Part shown: piece after piece, positions 30,024 through 38,179 of the stretch
Position numbering within the stretch: the stretch's first letter is position 1
How the letters are laid out: every line of letters starts with the position of its first letter
NCBI RefSeq assembly: GCF_004792295.1
Contig: NZ_SRRY01000001.1
Span: forward strand, 62,001 to 126,000
Source of the DNA: Pseudoalteromonas sp. MEBiC 03607
Lineage (GTDB): Bacteria; Pseudomonadota; Gammaproteobacteria; Enterobacterales; Alteromonadaceae
Length of the DNA: 64,000 nucleotides
Reading direction: 5' to 3'
Translations under genes and position numbers: made by a program
Notes under the pieces: generated by a model
Told to the model about the DNA's origin: nothing
Database searches by the model: none
The model's input: only the letters and a program-made list of their open reading frames with translations

Positions 30024-30070
30024 CCTCATCAATCGCTTTTTACGAGCGGCTTTGCCGCTCGATGATGAGG
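30024..30070 (+). promoter_or_regulatory. hslV leader hairpin that could mask the ribosome binding site
   Basis: A perfect stem-loop CGAGCGGC-TTT-GCCGCTCG (30043-30061) sits just before hslV. An outer pair, CCTCATCA (30024-30031) with TGATGAGG (30063-30070), would enclose it. The right arm holds the hslV Shine-Dalgarno GAGG, seven bases before ATG 30078. In E. coli the hslVU leader also has a stem-loop reported to stabilise the message (from memory). Whether this one stabilises, attenuates or controls translation is inference. Confidence 0.6.
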
Positions 30071-30077
30071 AATAATC

Positions 30078-30596
30078 ATGACCACTATTGTAAGTGTACG
30101 CCGCGACGACAAGGTCGTAATTGGTGGCGACGGCCAAGTTTCACTTGGTAATACCGTAATGAAGGGCAACGCCCGCAAAGTTCGACGTCTTTATAATGGC
30201 AAAGTAATCGCTGGTTTCGCTGGCGGTACTGCTGATGCCTTCACCCTTTTCGAACGATTTGAAAGCAAACTAGAAATGCACCAAGGTAACCTGACTAAGG
30301 CAGCCGTTGAAATGGCCAAAGATTGGCGTAGTGACCGTGCACTTCGAAAACTCGAAGCACTCTTAGCAGTTGCAGACGAAACTGCGTCATTGATCATCAC
30401 AGGTAACGGTGATGTTGTGCAGCCAGAAAATGACCTAATTGCGATTGGCAGTGGTGGTAACTTCGCACAATCAGCAGCCACAGCGCTTCTTGAAAACACC
30501 GACCTAAGTGCACGTGAAATTGTAGAGAAAAGCCTAACTATTGCCGGCAACATCTGCGTATTCACGAATAACTTCCAAACTATTGAAGAATTGTAA
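30078..30596 (+). CDS. hslV: ATP-dependent protease subunit HslV (ClpQ)
   Basis: HslV is the proteolytic core of the HslVU protease, a proteasome-like dodecamer. The 172-residue product begins [20 protein letters not shown]; after Met removal Thr2 is the nucleophile. It continues with [38 protein letters not shown] and [17 protein letters not shown], all diagnostic. The start is fixed by the N-terminal threonine and by GAGG upstream. hslU begins 11 bp downstream. Confidence 0.99.
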   Translation: MTTIVSVRRDDKVVIGGDGQVSLGNTVMKGNARKVRRLYNGKVIAGFAGGTADAFTLFERFESKLEMHQGNLTKAAVEMAKDWRSDRALRKLEALLAVADETASLIITGNGDVVQPENDLIAIGSGGNFAQSAATALLENTDLSAREIVEKSLTIAGNICVFTNNFQTIEEL

Positions 30597-30607
30597 TAGG
30601 AACTGCC

Positions 30608-31936
30608 ATGTCTGAGATGACGCCAAGAGAAATCGTTCACGAGCTAGATCAACACATTATCGGCCAAGCTAAAGCTAAAAAAGCAGTTTCAATCGCGCTT
30701 CGTAATCGCTGGCGCCGTATGCAACTAAGCGACGAGCTACGCGCCGAAGTAACACCAAAAAACATTTTAATGATTGGTCCTACTGGTGTGGGTAAAACTG
30801 AAATTGCTCGCCGCCTTGCAAAACTTGCTAATGCGCCTTTCATTAAAGTTGAAGCAACCAAATTCACCGAAGTGGGCTATGTTGGTAAAGAAGTTGAAAC
30901 TATCATCCGTGATTTAGTGGATATTTCAATTAAAATGACCCGCGAACAGCAAACTAAGAAGTTTAAGCACCGTGCTGAAGAAGCGGCAGAAGAGCGCATT
31001 TTAGATGCCCTACTACCACCAGCGCGCGACACCTTTGGTGAATCAAAAACTGAAGAAAACTCTTCGACTCGTCAATCTTTCCGTAAGAAATTACGTGAAG
31101 GCCAATTAGACGATAAAGAAATCGATATCGATGTTGCACAAGCTCAGCCTAATGTTGAGATCATGGCACCTCCTGGTATGGAAGAAATGACCAACCAGCT
31201 ACAAAGCATGTTCCAAAACATGGGTGGCGACAAGCGCAGTAAGCGTAAGTTAAAAATTAAAGAAGCCTTCAAACTATTAGTTGAAGAAGAAGCTGCAAAA
31301 CTTGTTAACCCTGAAGAGTTAAAAGAGCAAGCTATCTTCGCGGTAGAGCAAAACGGTATCGTGTTTATCGATGAGATCGATAAAATCTGTAAACGTGGTG
31401 AAGCGTCTGGCCCTGATGTTAGCCGCGAAGGTGTACAGCGCGACTTACTACCATTAATCGAAGGCTCAACAGTAAGCACTAAACACGGCATGGTTAAAAC
31501 TGACCACATGTTGTTTATTGCATCTGGCGCATTCCAAATGGCTAAACCGTCAGACATGATCCCAGAGCTACAAGGTCGTTTACCAATCCGCGTTGAGCTT
31601 GAAGCACTAAGTGCTGATGACTTTAAACGTATCTTAACTGAGCCTCATGCTTCATTAACTGAGCAACAACGTGAGCTGTTAAAAACTGAGCAAGTTGAGG
31701 TTGAGTTTACCGATGATGCAATTGAGCGTATCGCGAAAGCGGCTTGGCAGGTAAATGAAAAAACCGAAAACATCGGTGCACGTCGCTTACACACAGTGAT
31801 GGAAAAACTAATGGAAGAAATTTCATTTGATGCCTCAGAAAAAGCAGGTTCAACACTAACAATTGATGCCAATTACGTTGAACAGCATTTAGGTGCACTT
31901 GTTGAAGATGAAGACTTAAGTCGTTTCATTCTTTAA
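30608..31936 (+). CDS. hslU: HslVU protease ATPase subunit HslU (ClpY)
   Basis: HslU is the AAA+ unfoldase that feeds substrates to HslV. The 442-residue product (E. coli 443) begins [20 protein letters not shown], has Walker [18 protein letters not shown] near residue 57, the pore-loop region [13 protein letters not shown], the inserted I-domain (about 110-245), Walker [12 protein letters not shown], sensor and box VII residues, and the extreme C-terminal DEDLSRFIL tail that activates HslV. A strong terminator follows 20 bases after the stop. Confidence 0.99.
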   Translation: MSEMTPREIVHELDQHIIGQAKAKKAVSIALRNRWRRMQLSDELRAEVTPKNILMIGPTGVGKTEIARRLAKLANAPFIKVEATKFTEVGYVGKEVETIIRDLVDISIKMTREQQTKKFKHRAEEAAEERILDALLPPARDTFGESKTEENSSTRQSFRKKLREGQLDDKEIDIDVAQAQPNVEIMAPPGMEEMTNQLQSMFQNMGGDKRSKRKLKIKEAFKLLVEEEAAKLVNPEELKEQAIFAVEQNGIVFIDEIDKICKRGEASGPDVSREGVQRDLLPLIEGSTVSTKHGMVKTDHMLFIASGAFQMAKPSDMIPELQGRLPIRVELEALSADDFKRILTEPHASLTEQQRELLKTEQVEVEFTDDAIERIAKAAWQVNEKTENIGARRLHTVMEKLMEEISFDASEKAGSTLTIDANYVEQHLGALVEDEDLSRFIL

Positions 31937-31955
31937 TCAACAAATTAGCGTTATA

Positions 31956-31985
31956 CTAAAAAGCCTCCAGTTGGAGGCTTTTTAG
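31956..31985 (+). terminator. Terminator of hslVU
   Basis: CTAAAAAGCCTCC-AGTT-GGAGGCTTTTTAG is a perfect 13-bp stem with a four-base loop and a T-run. It separates hslU from the DUF971 gene, which must have its own promoter or arise by read-through. Confidence 0.92.
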
Positions 31986-32012
31986 TTTATAAATCGTAGA
32001 TTCGAGGCTCAC

Positions 32013-32387
32013 ATGAAAGAAGTCACTAAAGTGCATTATCACAGCGTTAGTAAAGTATTAGATGTTCATTTTGATGATCAGACTATTGCCCAATTTAGTG
32101 CTGAATTTCTGCGTGTTCACTCACCATCTGCTGAAGTACAAGGCCACGGTAATGAGCAGATGAAACTGGTGCTTGGCAAACAGCAAGTAGGAATTAGTAA
32201 AATTGAGCCGGTTGGCCATTATGCAATTCGACTGGTATTTAGCGATAATCATAATAGTGGCTTGTTTAGCTGGCATTACTTAGCTGATCTACAAGCAAAT
32301 CATGATGCGCTTTGGCAACAATATCAAGCCAGAGTCACAGAGCACGAAGCCAACAAAGACAGCGTGCCAATTAAGTTTGTGCCTTAA
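32013..32387 (+). CDS. DUF971 (GBBH-like N-terminal domain) protein
   Basis: The 124-residue product has KVLDVHFDDQTIAQFSAEFL, then LRVHSPSAEVQG and VGISKIEPVGHYAIRLVFSD, and ends with GLFSWHYLADLQANHD. The pattern AEFLRVxSPSAEVxGH followed by SGxxSWxYLxxL is the DUF971 domain, also found at the N-terminus of gamma-butyrobetaine hydroxylase. The stand-alone form commonly follows hslU in gammaproteobacteria and has no proven function. Its TAA stop overlaps the first base of MITE copy B. Confidence 0.85.
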   Translation: MKEVTKVHYHSVSKVLDVHFDDQTIAQFSAEFLRVHSPSAEVQGHGNEQMKLVLGKQQVGISKIEPVGHYAIRLVFSDNHNSGLFSWHYLADLQANHDALWQQYQARVTEHEANKDSVPIKFVP

Positions 32388-32548
32388 TACCAACCCGCAA
32401 TAATACTTAATCATTTTGAGGGATTAAACCTGTCGCTAACTGCGTTAAAAATTTCTCATTTAGAACAACTAAATAACGAAATTTTTGCCTTGTTATCAAC
32501 GAGGTTTTATTGCCTCAAAATAGTCTACTTAATTAAGCGGATTGGTAT
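32387..32548 (-). repeat. MITE-like palindromic element, copy B (inverted)
   Basis: The 162-bp element starts ATACCAACCCGCAATAATAC and ends GCGGATTGGTAT. Its reverse complement matches copy A (26458-26621) almost base for base, with a two-base length difference. The outer repeat here extends to TTAATACCAA/TTGGTATTAA. It abuts the stop codon of the DUF971 gene, so insertion may have replaced or supplied the 3' end of that message. Confidence 0.85.
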
Positions 32549-32582
32549 TAAAATCTTGTCGCGGCATACACTCCCAAGCAAC

Positions 32583-32619
32583 AAAAAAGCGCGATGACGA
32601 AACCGTCACCGCGCTTTTG
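32583..32619 (-). terminator. Terminator of the HBM-type chemotaxis receptor gene
   Basis: On the minus strand a stem of CGCG and TGACG pairs with one internal mismatch closes a GTTT loop and is followed by a T-rich run. It lies 27 bases after the receptor stop. Confidence 0.85.
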
Positions 32620-32645
32620 TTTAAATATAAAGTATCAAGTAATTA

Positions 32646-34526
32646 TTAAACTTTAAACTTATCGATTGCCTGATAAAGCACACGCGCTTGCTCAGATACT
32701 TCTTCGCTGGTTTGTGCATTAGTTGCCGCGTGACCCGATGCCTCTTGAGCGATATCACGAATGCGTACCACGTTTTTATTGACCTCAGAAGCCACTTGGC
32801 TTTGTTCATCAATTGCTGTGGCTATGTGAGTACTCATATCCATAATGGTTTGTACATCTTCGGTAATTGAACGCAGTAACTCACCGGCTTTGCTTGCCTG
32901 CGCCGCGCTTTCGCCACCTTGTGTACGACATTGCTGCATAATACTCACCACTTCTCGTGTGCGACCTTGTAGGGTCGAAATAATGCTCTCAATCTCTTGT
33001 GTTGAGTCTTGGGTACGCTGGGCAAGTGAACGTACTTCATCAGCAACGACCGCAAAGCCACGACCTTGCTCACCAGCACGCGCTGCTTCAATAGCCGCAT
33101 TGAGTGCCAGTAAGTTAGTTTGCTCTGCGATACCACGAATAACATCCAACACAGAGCCAATCGTTTCAGCGTCTTTTTCTAACTGCGACACCACACTTGA
33201 TGCATTCCCGAGTGAATCTGATAGGTGATTAATTTGTACCACCGTCGATTCAACCTCCGAACGACCTTGCTGCGCACTTAAGTTAGTTGACTCAGCTTTT
33301 TTCGCAGCCGCTTCTGTGTTGTGAGAAATATCTTGAATCGTCGCCTGCATTTCAGTGGCAGCTGTAGCAACCATATCTGCTTCGTGAAGCTGCTCTTGCA
33401 TACCTGAGCTTGTTGCTGCTGTCGTTTCAGATAAATGTTCTGTTGCCACGTTAAGAGTACTTAGCGCTGTATTTACCTCGTAAATCAGCTTTTTAAAATC
33501 ACTGATCAAGCTATTAAAGTCGATCGTCATTGTGGTGATTTCGTCTTTACCTGATTGAGTAATCGACATACTTAAGTCGTTATTGCGACGAATTTCGTTA
33601 ATCGTGTGGTATACACGTTCGATAGGCTGAATAATTGAGCGGCTAGTAAAGTAAACTAATAGCATCACTAAAATGCTCGCAATAATAAACACAAGAATGG
33701 CAATCAACTGCGCACTAGCAGCACTAGATTCTACAAACTCTTTAGTTTGTGTGGTCAGTTGGCTGACAATTGCATCACTAAGCTCAACACTGCGTTTCAT
33801 CTCACCGAGTGCCCCTGACTCTAAATCAAGGCCCAAGGCAACTTGTGCATCAACTAAGGCTTTAAATTTACTCTGATAAGTCGCAAGCAAACTAAGCAAT
33901 TGGTTTTCGTAATTTGCATCGAACCCTGCGTTTTTAATCTCTGATCTAAAGCTAGCAACTAAATCATCAAACTTGCCCATATACTTTAAATCAAAGCGCA
34001 GCATAAAGTCTTTTTCTGCACGGCGAAGCTGTAGCATTAAAGTTAGTAATTTATAGTTTTCGCGCTCACTTAATAATGTTTCTACTTGATGCACCGCACC
34101 ACGTAAATCACCATAAAGTGCATCTTTCGGGTGTAGACCTATTTTCTTTTGTAGTACCACAACCTTATTGAAGTCGTCATAGTAAGTTTTTGCTAATCCT
34201 TTAAACTCATCAAGTTTAGTGCTATCCATATCAAGATCATCGACTAACTCATCTAGGCGAGCAATTTTGGTTTTTAACTGGGTATACTCATTTTCAAAAA
34301 GCTCAAGGCTCTCGACTTTTTTATAAAACAAAAAGTTTTTTTCATGCTTGCGCATGGCAAGCTCATGAATATCGAGTTCCTCTGCATTTTGAATTGTTTC
34401 ATTGAGCTTAAGCATCATGCGTGACTCAAAAATAATTACACACAGCATTACAACCATTGCAAGGCCAACAACAAGCGCGTTTAACTGTAAACGACGTTTT
34501 ATAGTTAAATTTTGTAATACATTCAT
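32646..34526 (-). CDS. Methyl-accepting chemotaxis protein with an HBM-type sensor
   Basis: The 626-residue product has a first membrane helix (about 15-35), a periplasmic all-helical sensor region to about 272, a second helix (about 274-296), a HAMP domain (about 297-350) and a cytoplasmic signalling domain. The hub [20 protein letters not shown] is preceded by [21 protein letters not shown]. The sensor contains RKHEKNFLF and [10 protein letters not shown]. Such repeats mark helical bimodular (HBM) sensors, which in characterised Pseudomonas receptors bind small organic acids. The ligand here cannot be inferred. It is monocistronic. Confidence 0.93.
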   Translation of the reverse strand: MNVLQNLTIKRRLQLNALVVGLAMVVMLCVIIFESRMMLKLNETIQNAEELDIHELAMRKHEKNFLFYKKVESLELFENEYTQLKTKIARLDELVDDLDMDSTKLDEFKGLAKTYYDDFNKVVVLQKKIGLHPKDALYGDLRGAVHQVETLLSERENYKLLTLMLQLRRAEKDFMLRFDLKYMGKFDDLVASFRSEIKNAGFDANYENQLLSLLATYQSKFKALVDAQVALGLDLESGALGEMKRSVELSDAIVSQLTTQTKEFVESSAASAQLIAILVFIIASILVMLLVYFTSRSIIQPIERVYHTINEIRRNNDLSMSITQSGKDEITTMTIDFNSLISDFKKLIYEVNTALSTLNVATEHLSETTAATSSGMQEQLHEADMVATAATEMQATIQDISHNTEAAAKKAESTNLSAQQGRSEVESTVVQINHLSDSLGNASSVVSQLEKDAETIGSVLDVIRGIAEQTNLLALNAAIEAARAGEQGRGFAVVADEVRSLAQRTQDSTQEIESIISTLQGRTREVVSIMQQCRTQGGESAAQASKAGELLRSITEDVQTIMDMSTHIATAIDEQSQVASEVNKNVVRIRDIAQEASGHAATNAQTSEEVSEQARVLYQAIDKFKV

Positions 34527-34648
34527 TCAAAGTGCCCTATAGCAACATGCATTTCAAAGTATAGCTAAACTATTTGAAGCAGCTAATAAAAAGTAGCCTG
34601 AAAAGGCGATGCATTTTCCAATATAAGGAACCAACAAACAAACTGTAT

Positions 34649-35683
34649 TTACTGTAAGTTAACTTTTTGCCATAAATGTTGGTGTAACTTATCTAATTTC
34701 TGCCACTGCTTTTTCCTTACCCATTCAACTAATGGCGCGGGATCACTCGGAAAGTTCAATCTTTTATTTTGTGGTGATTGCAACCAATCATCCATCGCAT
34801 AGGGGTTAAGGTAACTCATAACATGGGCAGCTCCCATGCCTAGCAGCGTTTGTGCATTAATCCCCTGCTCAAACTGCTTGCCAAGCGGCTTGAGTAACAG
34901 TTTTTTACCTAACTGTAATGCCTCACTTGCAAGCTCAAACCCTGCATTACCAATCACACCACCAGCGTTGGCTAAATCGTTAAGAAACCCAACTCGTGAC
35001 GGCGCTCGCAGATGAATATTACCGATTGAGCAATCTTGCGCATCGGGGTGATAGCAGTAAAACTCACGCTCAGGAAAGTCCTTTAAGTAGTCGACAACAC
35101 TGTCTAGGTTCTCAAACGGTAAATAAACTAAGACTTTATTTTCAACCATCACAGGATTGTCATGGTGATGACTCGCGATGAAAGGAGGAATAATATTCTC
35201 AGCATAAGGTTGCCAATGAACACCGAGATAGACATTCGCAGGGGCATAATTACGGATCAACGCACGACGAAAGAAAGCTCGACCAAACATTGGCACTTTA
35301 TCAGACAAAAATGCAGCCTGATGACTCATACCAATAACCGGAATACCTTGCTGTTTTGCTGCCCACGCTGTGATAGGTTCAAAGTCATTAAAAACCAAAT
35401 CATAATGATGTAAATCTAAGCTTTTAATGTCTTTAATTAGCTGCAAAGGGCGTGCATTTTTTAATGTTCTTAAACTATCAACTTGTCCTGATTTACTGGT
35501 AAATGATAAACCTCTAAATGTTCTAAAGTCGGCAAAATCAGCCATATCAAAGTAATCTTGCTCTTTGCGCCCGGAAAATACGTAGTCAACATCGACCCCT
35601 AATGCTTTAAAGGTGGTTGCCATCACGCGAGCACGGGTTATGTGTCCGTTACCTGTTCCTTGTATACCGTACAAAATTCTCAT
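34649..35683 (-). CDS. Glycosyltransferase-like protein, MJ1255/VC2487 type
   Basis: The 344-residue product, taken from ATG 35683, begins MRILYGIQGTGNGHITRARV. The G-x-G-x-GH near the N-terminus is the donor-site loop of GT-B glycosyltransferases. The C-terminal half has GGVIGNAGFELASEALQLGKKLLLKPLGKQFEQGINAQ, the nucleotide-sugar binding region. The chosen ATG overlaps the stop of the PAP2 gene in ATGA, which argues against the start 36 bases upstream. A link with a lipid phosphatase suggests a glycolipid or undecaprenyl substrate, but that is inference. Confidence 0.8.
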   Translation of the reverse strand: MRILYGIQGTGNGHITRARVMATTFKALGVDVDYVFSGRKEQDYFDMADFADFRTFRGLSFTSKSGQVDSLRTLKNARPLQLIKDIKSLDLHHYDLVFNDFEPITAWAAKQQGIPVIGMSHQAAFLSDKVPMFGRAFFRRALIRNYAPANVYLGVHWQPYAENIIPPFIASHHHDNPVMVENKVLVYLPFENLDSVVDYLKDFPEREFYCYHPDAQDCSIGNIHLRAPSRVGFLNDLANAGGVIGNAGFELASEALQLGKKLLLKPLGKQFEQGINAQTLLGMGAAHVMSYLNPYAMDDWLQSPQNKRLNFPSDPAPLVEWVRKKQWQKLDKLHQHLWQKVNLQ

Positions 35684-36216
35684 ATAGATTCCACCACCAT
35701 GACTGCTAAAACTGCACAACTCGACCCCATACCTGCGCCAATAATTACATCAGCAGGGTAATGCACACCGATTACCACCCGAGATGCTGCTACACCCGAT
35801 GCCCAAAGAAGCCAAAGCACAGTAAGCTCAGGGAAATACATGGTTAAAATAGTCGCTATAACAAATGCCCCAGCACTATGCCCCGACGGTAGGCTAAACT
35901 GATCACTTGGCACTAAATACGCACCTTGCACTAAACAGTCGCAAGGTCTTACCCGCGCAATTCGCTTTTTAGCTAAAAAGTAAATGGGTCGCTCAATTGC
36001 AAAGCCAACCAATATACTCATCGCAAGCTGCTGAAAATGAAGTTGTTCGGTAAACCACCAAAACCCAAGGAACAACACCACATAAAGTCCGCCATCACCG
36101 CTTTTTGATAAACCAAGCGCTGACTTTCTGAGCCAATTTGGCGAAGCGTCGTTAAACACACTTAAAAACAGCTGTTCATCCACTTTGGCCAATTTAGTAA
36201 GCATGTTGTTTGCCAT
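35680..36216 (-). CDS. PAP2-family lipid phosphatase
   Basis: The 178-residue membrane protein has the three PAP2 phosphatase motifs in order: KKRIARVRP (K-x6-RP), LPSGHSAGAF (PSGH) and SRVVIGVHYPADVIIG (SR-x5-H-x3-D). Four or five hydrophobic helices flank them. AAGGAG stands seven bases before ATG 36216. Family members dephosphorylate undecaprenyl diphosphate, phosphatidate or related lipids. Translation is coupled to the glycosyltransferase gene by a 4-bp overlap. Confidence 0.88.
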   Translation of the reverse strand: MANNMLTKLAKVDEQLFLSVFNDASPNWLRKSALGLSKSGDGGLYVVLFLGFWWFTEQLHFQQLAMSILVGFAIERPIYFLAKKRIARVRPCDCLVQGAYLVPSDQFSLPSGHSAGAFVIATILTMYFPELTVLWLLWASGVAASRVVIGVHYPADVIIGAGMGSSCAVLAVMVVESI

Positions 36217-36428
36217 GGTAAGCTCCTTGTCATACTTTGCGTCTAATTTTTATACTCATCTCAGCTTAGGCGGTAAAAATAACAATTAGGTGACGCTTTT
36301 GAGACACTAATGTTGCGATAACGAAATTCCTTTGATTTAAACGAATAAACCAGTATTAAGTCGTTGTTATTGAGTTGTATCAAGGTATACTGGGTACTAA
36401 ACAGACAGTCTCTTTAGAGGATGAAAAA

Positions 36429-36926
36429 ATGGATTACAGCACTTCTGATTTATGCGATCACTTTGCCGACGTGGTCGATGTGCTCGAGCCAATGTTTATC
36501 AATTTTGGTGGACGCCCAAGCTTTAGTGGCCGAGTGAAAACTGTTAAATGTTTTGAAAATAACGAGCTGATCCGCGATATCTTAACTACGGACGGAACCG
36601 ATAGTGTGCTTTTGATCGATGGTGGTGGTTCAACCCGACGCGCACTAATAGATATTGAACTAGCAGAAATCGCCCTTGAGAATAACTGGCAAGGGATCAT
36701 CGTTTACGGTGCTATTCGCCATGTTGACGAACTTGAAGAGCTAGATCTAGGCATTCAAGCAATTGCTTCTATTCCAGTTGCTGCAGACAGTGAAGGCGCA
36801 GGCGAAGATGGTATAGGCGTTAATTTTGCCGGTGTGTCTTTCTTTGATGGTGACTTTGTTTACGCCGATAGTACCGGCATTATATTATCTGCTGAAGAAT
36901 TAGAGTTAGAAATAATAGAAGACTAA
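36429..36926 (+). CDS. rraA: Regulator of ribonuclease activity A
   Basis: RraA binds RNase E and the degradosome helicases and reduces mRNA decay. The 165-residue product (E. coli 161) from ATG 36429 begins [20 protein letters not shown], which aligns with the start of E. coli RraA. An upstream in-frame ATG at 36375 lacks such similarity, while AGAGG precedes 36429. [36 protein letters not shown] and ADSTGIILS follow. hutG-like starts 5 bp after the stop, an unexpected pairing. Confidence 0.95.
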   Translation: MDYSTSDLCDHFADVVDVLEPMFINFGGRPSFSGRVKTVKCFENNELIRDILTTDGTDSVLLIDGGGSTRRALIDIELAEIALENNWQGIIVYGAIRHVDELEELDLGIQAIASIPVAADSEGAGEDGIGVNFAGVSFFDGDFVYADSTGIILSAEELELEIIED

Positions 36927-36931
36927 TCTCA

Positions 36932-37981
36932 GTGATAAATCCCCTTAAAATTTATGATGAAGCGGCGGTAAAACATTTATGTGTCCGCCGCGCCAATGAA
37001 CAAAAAGCATGGCAAGCTCTTGCTCTTCTTGATACACATGTAAACGCCTCTCAGGCTCTTATTGATGCCAAACAGTTTGGTATTCGTTACGTTTTAGTTG
37101 GCGTGTGTGAAGATATTGGGCCTCGTGCTAACCTAGGTAATGGCGGTGCACAGCAAGCATGGCTAGCTTTCTTAAAGCGCTTTTTGAATCAAACTCATAA
37201 CCAATTTTTAAACCATGAGCGTGTATTGCTACTTGGTGAAGTTGCGCTTGATGATTTAAACCAACAAGCAGCTAACCTTGATAATAAAAACGACGCCGAC
37301 TTAGCCAAACTACGTGAACTGTGTGGCGATATCGACACCCGTGTTGAGCAAGTACTGGCAATGATTTTTGCAGCTGGCCTTGAGCCAATTGTGATAGGTG
37401 GCGGACACAACAACTGCTTAGGTATATTACGTGCCCTTAGTAAGCAGCATGGCAAACCAGTAAACGCCATTAACTTAGACCCTCACGCTGATTTTAGAGA
37501 CTGTGAAGGTCGCCATAGTGGTAATGGCTTTAGGTATGCCTACAGCGAAAATCATCTCGCTGATTATCATGTGATGGGTTTGCACGAATTTAAGAATAAT
37601 CAAGAAATTATGAATGCGTTAACTCAAGCAAACTTCTCGTTTGATAGTTATCAAGACATTCAAGTTCGTCGCAATATAGACTTATCAACCGCATGTAAAC
37701 AAGCACTTAATAAATTCGATAATGCCCCATTAGGCGTCGAAGTTGACTTAGACAGTATTTCGCTAATGCCAGTTAGCGCTTATACCAATTGCGGCTTTAG
37801 TGTGAGTGATGCAGAACACTTTGTGCATTTAGCAGCCAGCCAGACAACTGCTCGCTACCTTCATTTATGTGAAGGTGCACCATCACAACATCCTGTTAGT
37901 TTAGAAGCAGGCATGAACGATGCCGGCCAAATCATCACTGCCCTAGTGAATGCGTATTTGCAGGCAAGAGAGGCAAGTTAG
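36932..37981 (+). CDS. hutG: Ureohydrolase-family protein, likely formimidoylglutamase
   Basis: The 349-residue product uses GTG 36932, 5 bp after rraA. It has the arginase-superfamily metal ligands: VIGGGHNNCLG near residue 151, NLDPHADFRDCEGRHSGNGF (D-x-H-x-D) near 177, and VEVDLDSISL (DxD) near 271. The motifs diverge slightly from the arginase consensus (GGGHNN for GGGHE/D). With hutI and hutC a few kilobases away, hydrolysis of N-formimidoylglutamate to glutamate and formamide is the most likely reaction. Agmatinase-like activity cannot be excluded from sequence. hutH and hutU are not in the window. Confidence 0.78.
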   Translation: MINPLKIYDEAAVKHLCVRRANEQKAWQALALLDTHVNASQALIDAKQFGIRYVLVGVCEDIGPRANLGNGGAQQAWLAFLKRFLNQTHNQFLNHERVLLLGEVALDDLNQQAANLDNKNDADLAKLRELCGDIDTRVEQVLAMIFAAGLEPIVIGGGHNNCLGILRALSKQHGKPVNAINLDPHADFRDCEGRHSGNGFRYAYSENHLADYHVMGLHEFKNNQEIMNALTQANFSFDSYQDIQVRRNIDLSTACKQALNKFDNAPLGVEVDLDSISLMPVSAYTNCGFSVSDAEHFVHLAASQTTARYLHLCEGAPSQHPVSLEAGMNDAGQIITALVNAYLQAREAS

Positions 37982-38028
37982 AAAGATGCGAGAAACGAGA
38001 TAACGACTGATTTTTGGGGAGGTCAGCT

Positions 38029-38174
38029 CGAAACAAGTTTCACACCTACCTGTAGCAGCGGCTTTATGCCGCCCCCCTTAAATTGGAAGCAAGTTAAATT
38101 GGAAGCAAGGTTCAAGATAAAACGCAATGTAACGAGTCAAACAGCTCGCTAACTTTCCCCTAGAAACTCGCTAG
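38029..38174 (+). repeat. Dispersed REP-containing repeat, copy 1
   Basis: From CGAAACAAGTTTCAC through CCTACCTGTAGCAGCGGCTT, the CTTAAATTGGAAGC segment and CTAGAAACTCGCTAG, this block matches 63623-63793 in order. It includes a REP core CTGTAGCAGCGGCTTTATGCCGC (38051-38073) and a local duplication of TTAAATTGGAAGCAAG. No coding capacity is seen. Confidence 0.75.
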
Positions 38175-38179
38175 CTTCA

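Noticed and set aside
31144..31557. Long antisense open frames within hslU and other core genes
   Set aside because: They are mirror frames of well-identified genes and have no ribosome binding sites.
36375..36428. 18-residue extension of RraA
   Set aside because: The family alignment and AGAGG both support ATG 36429.
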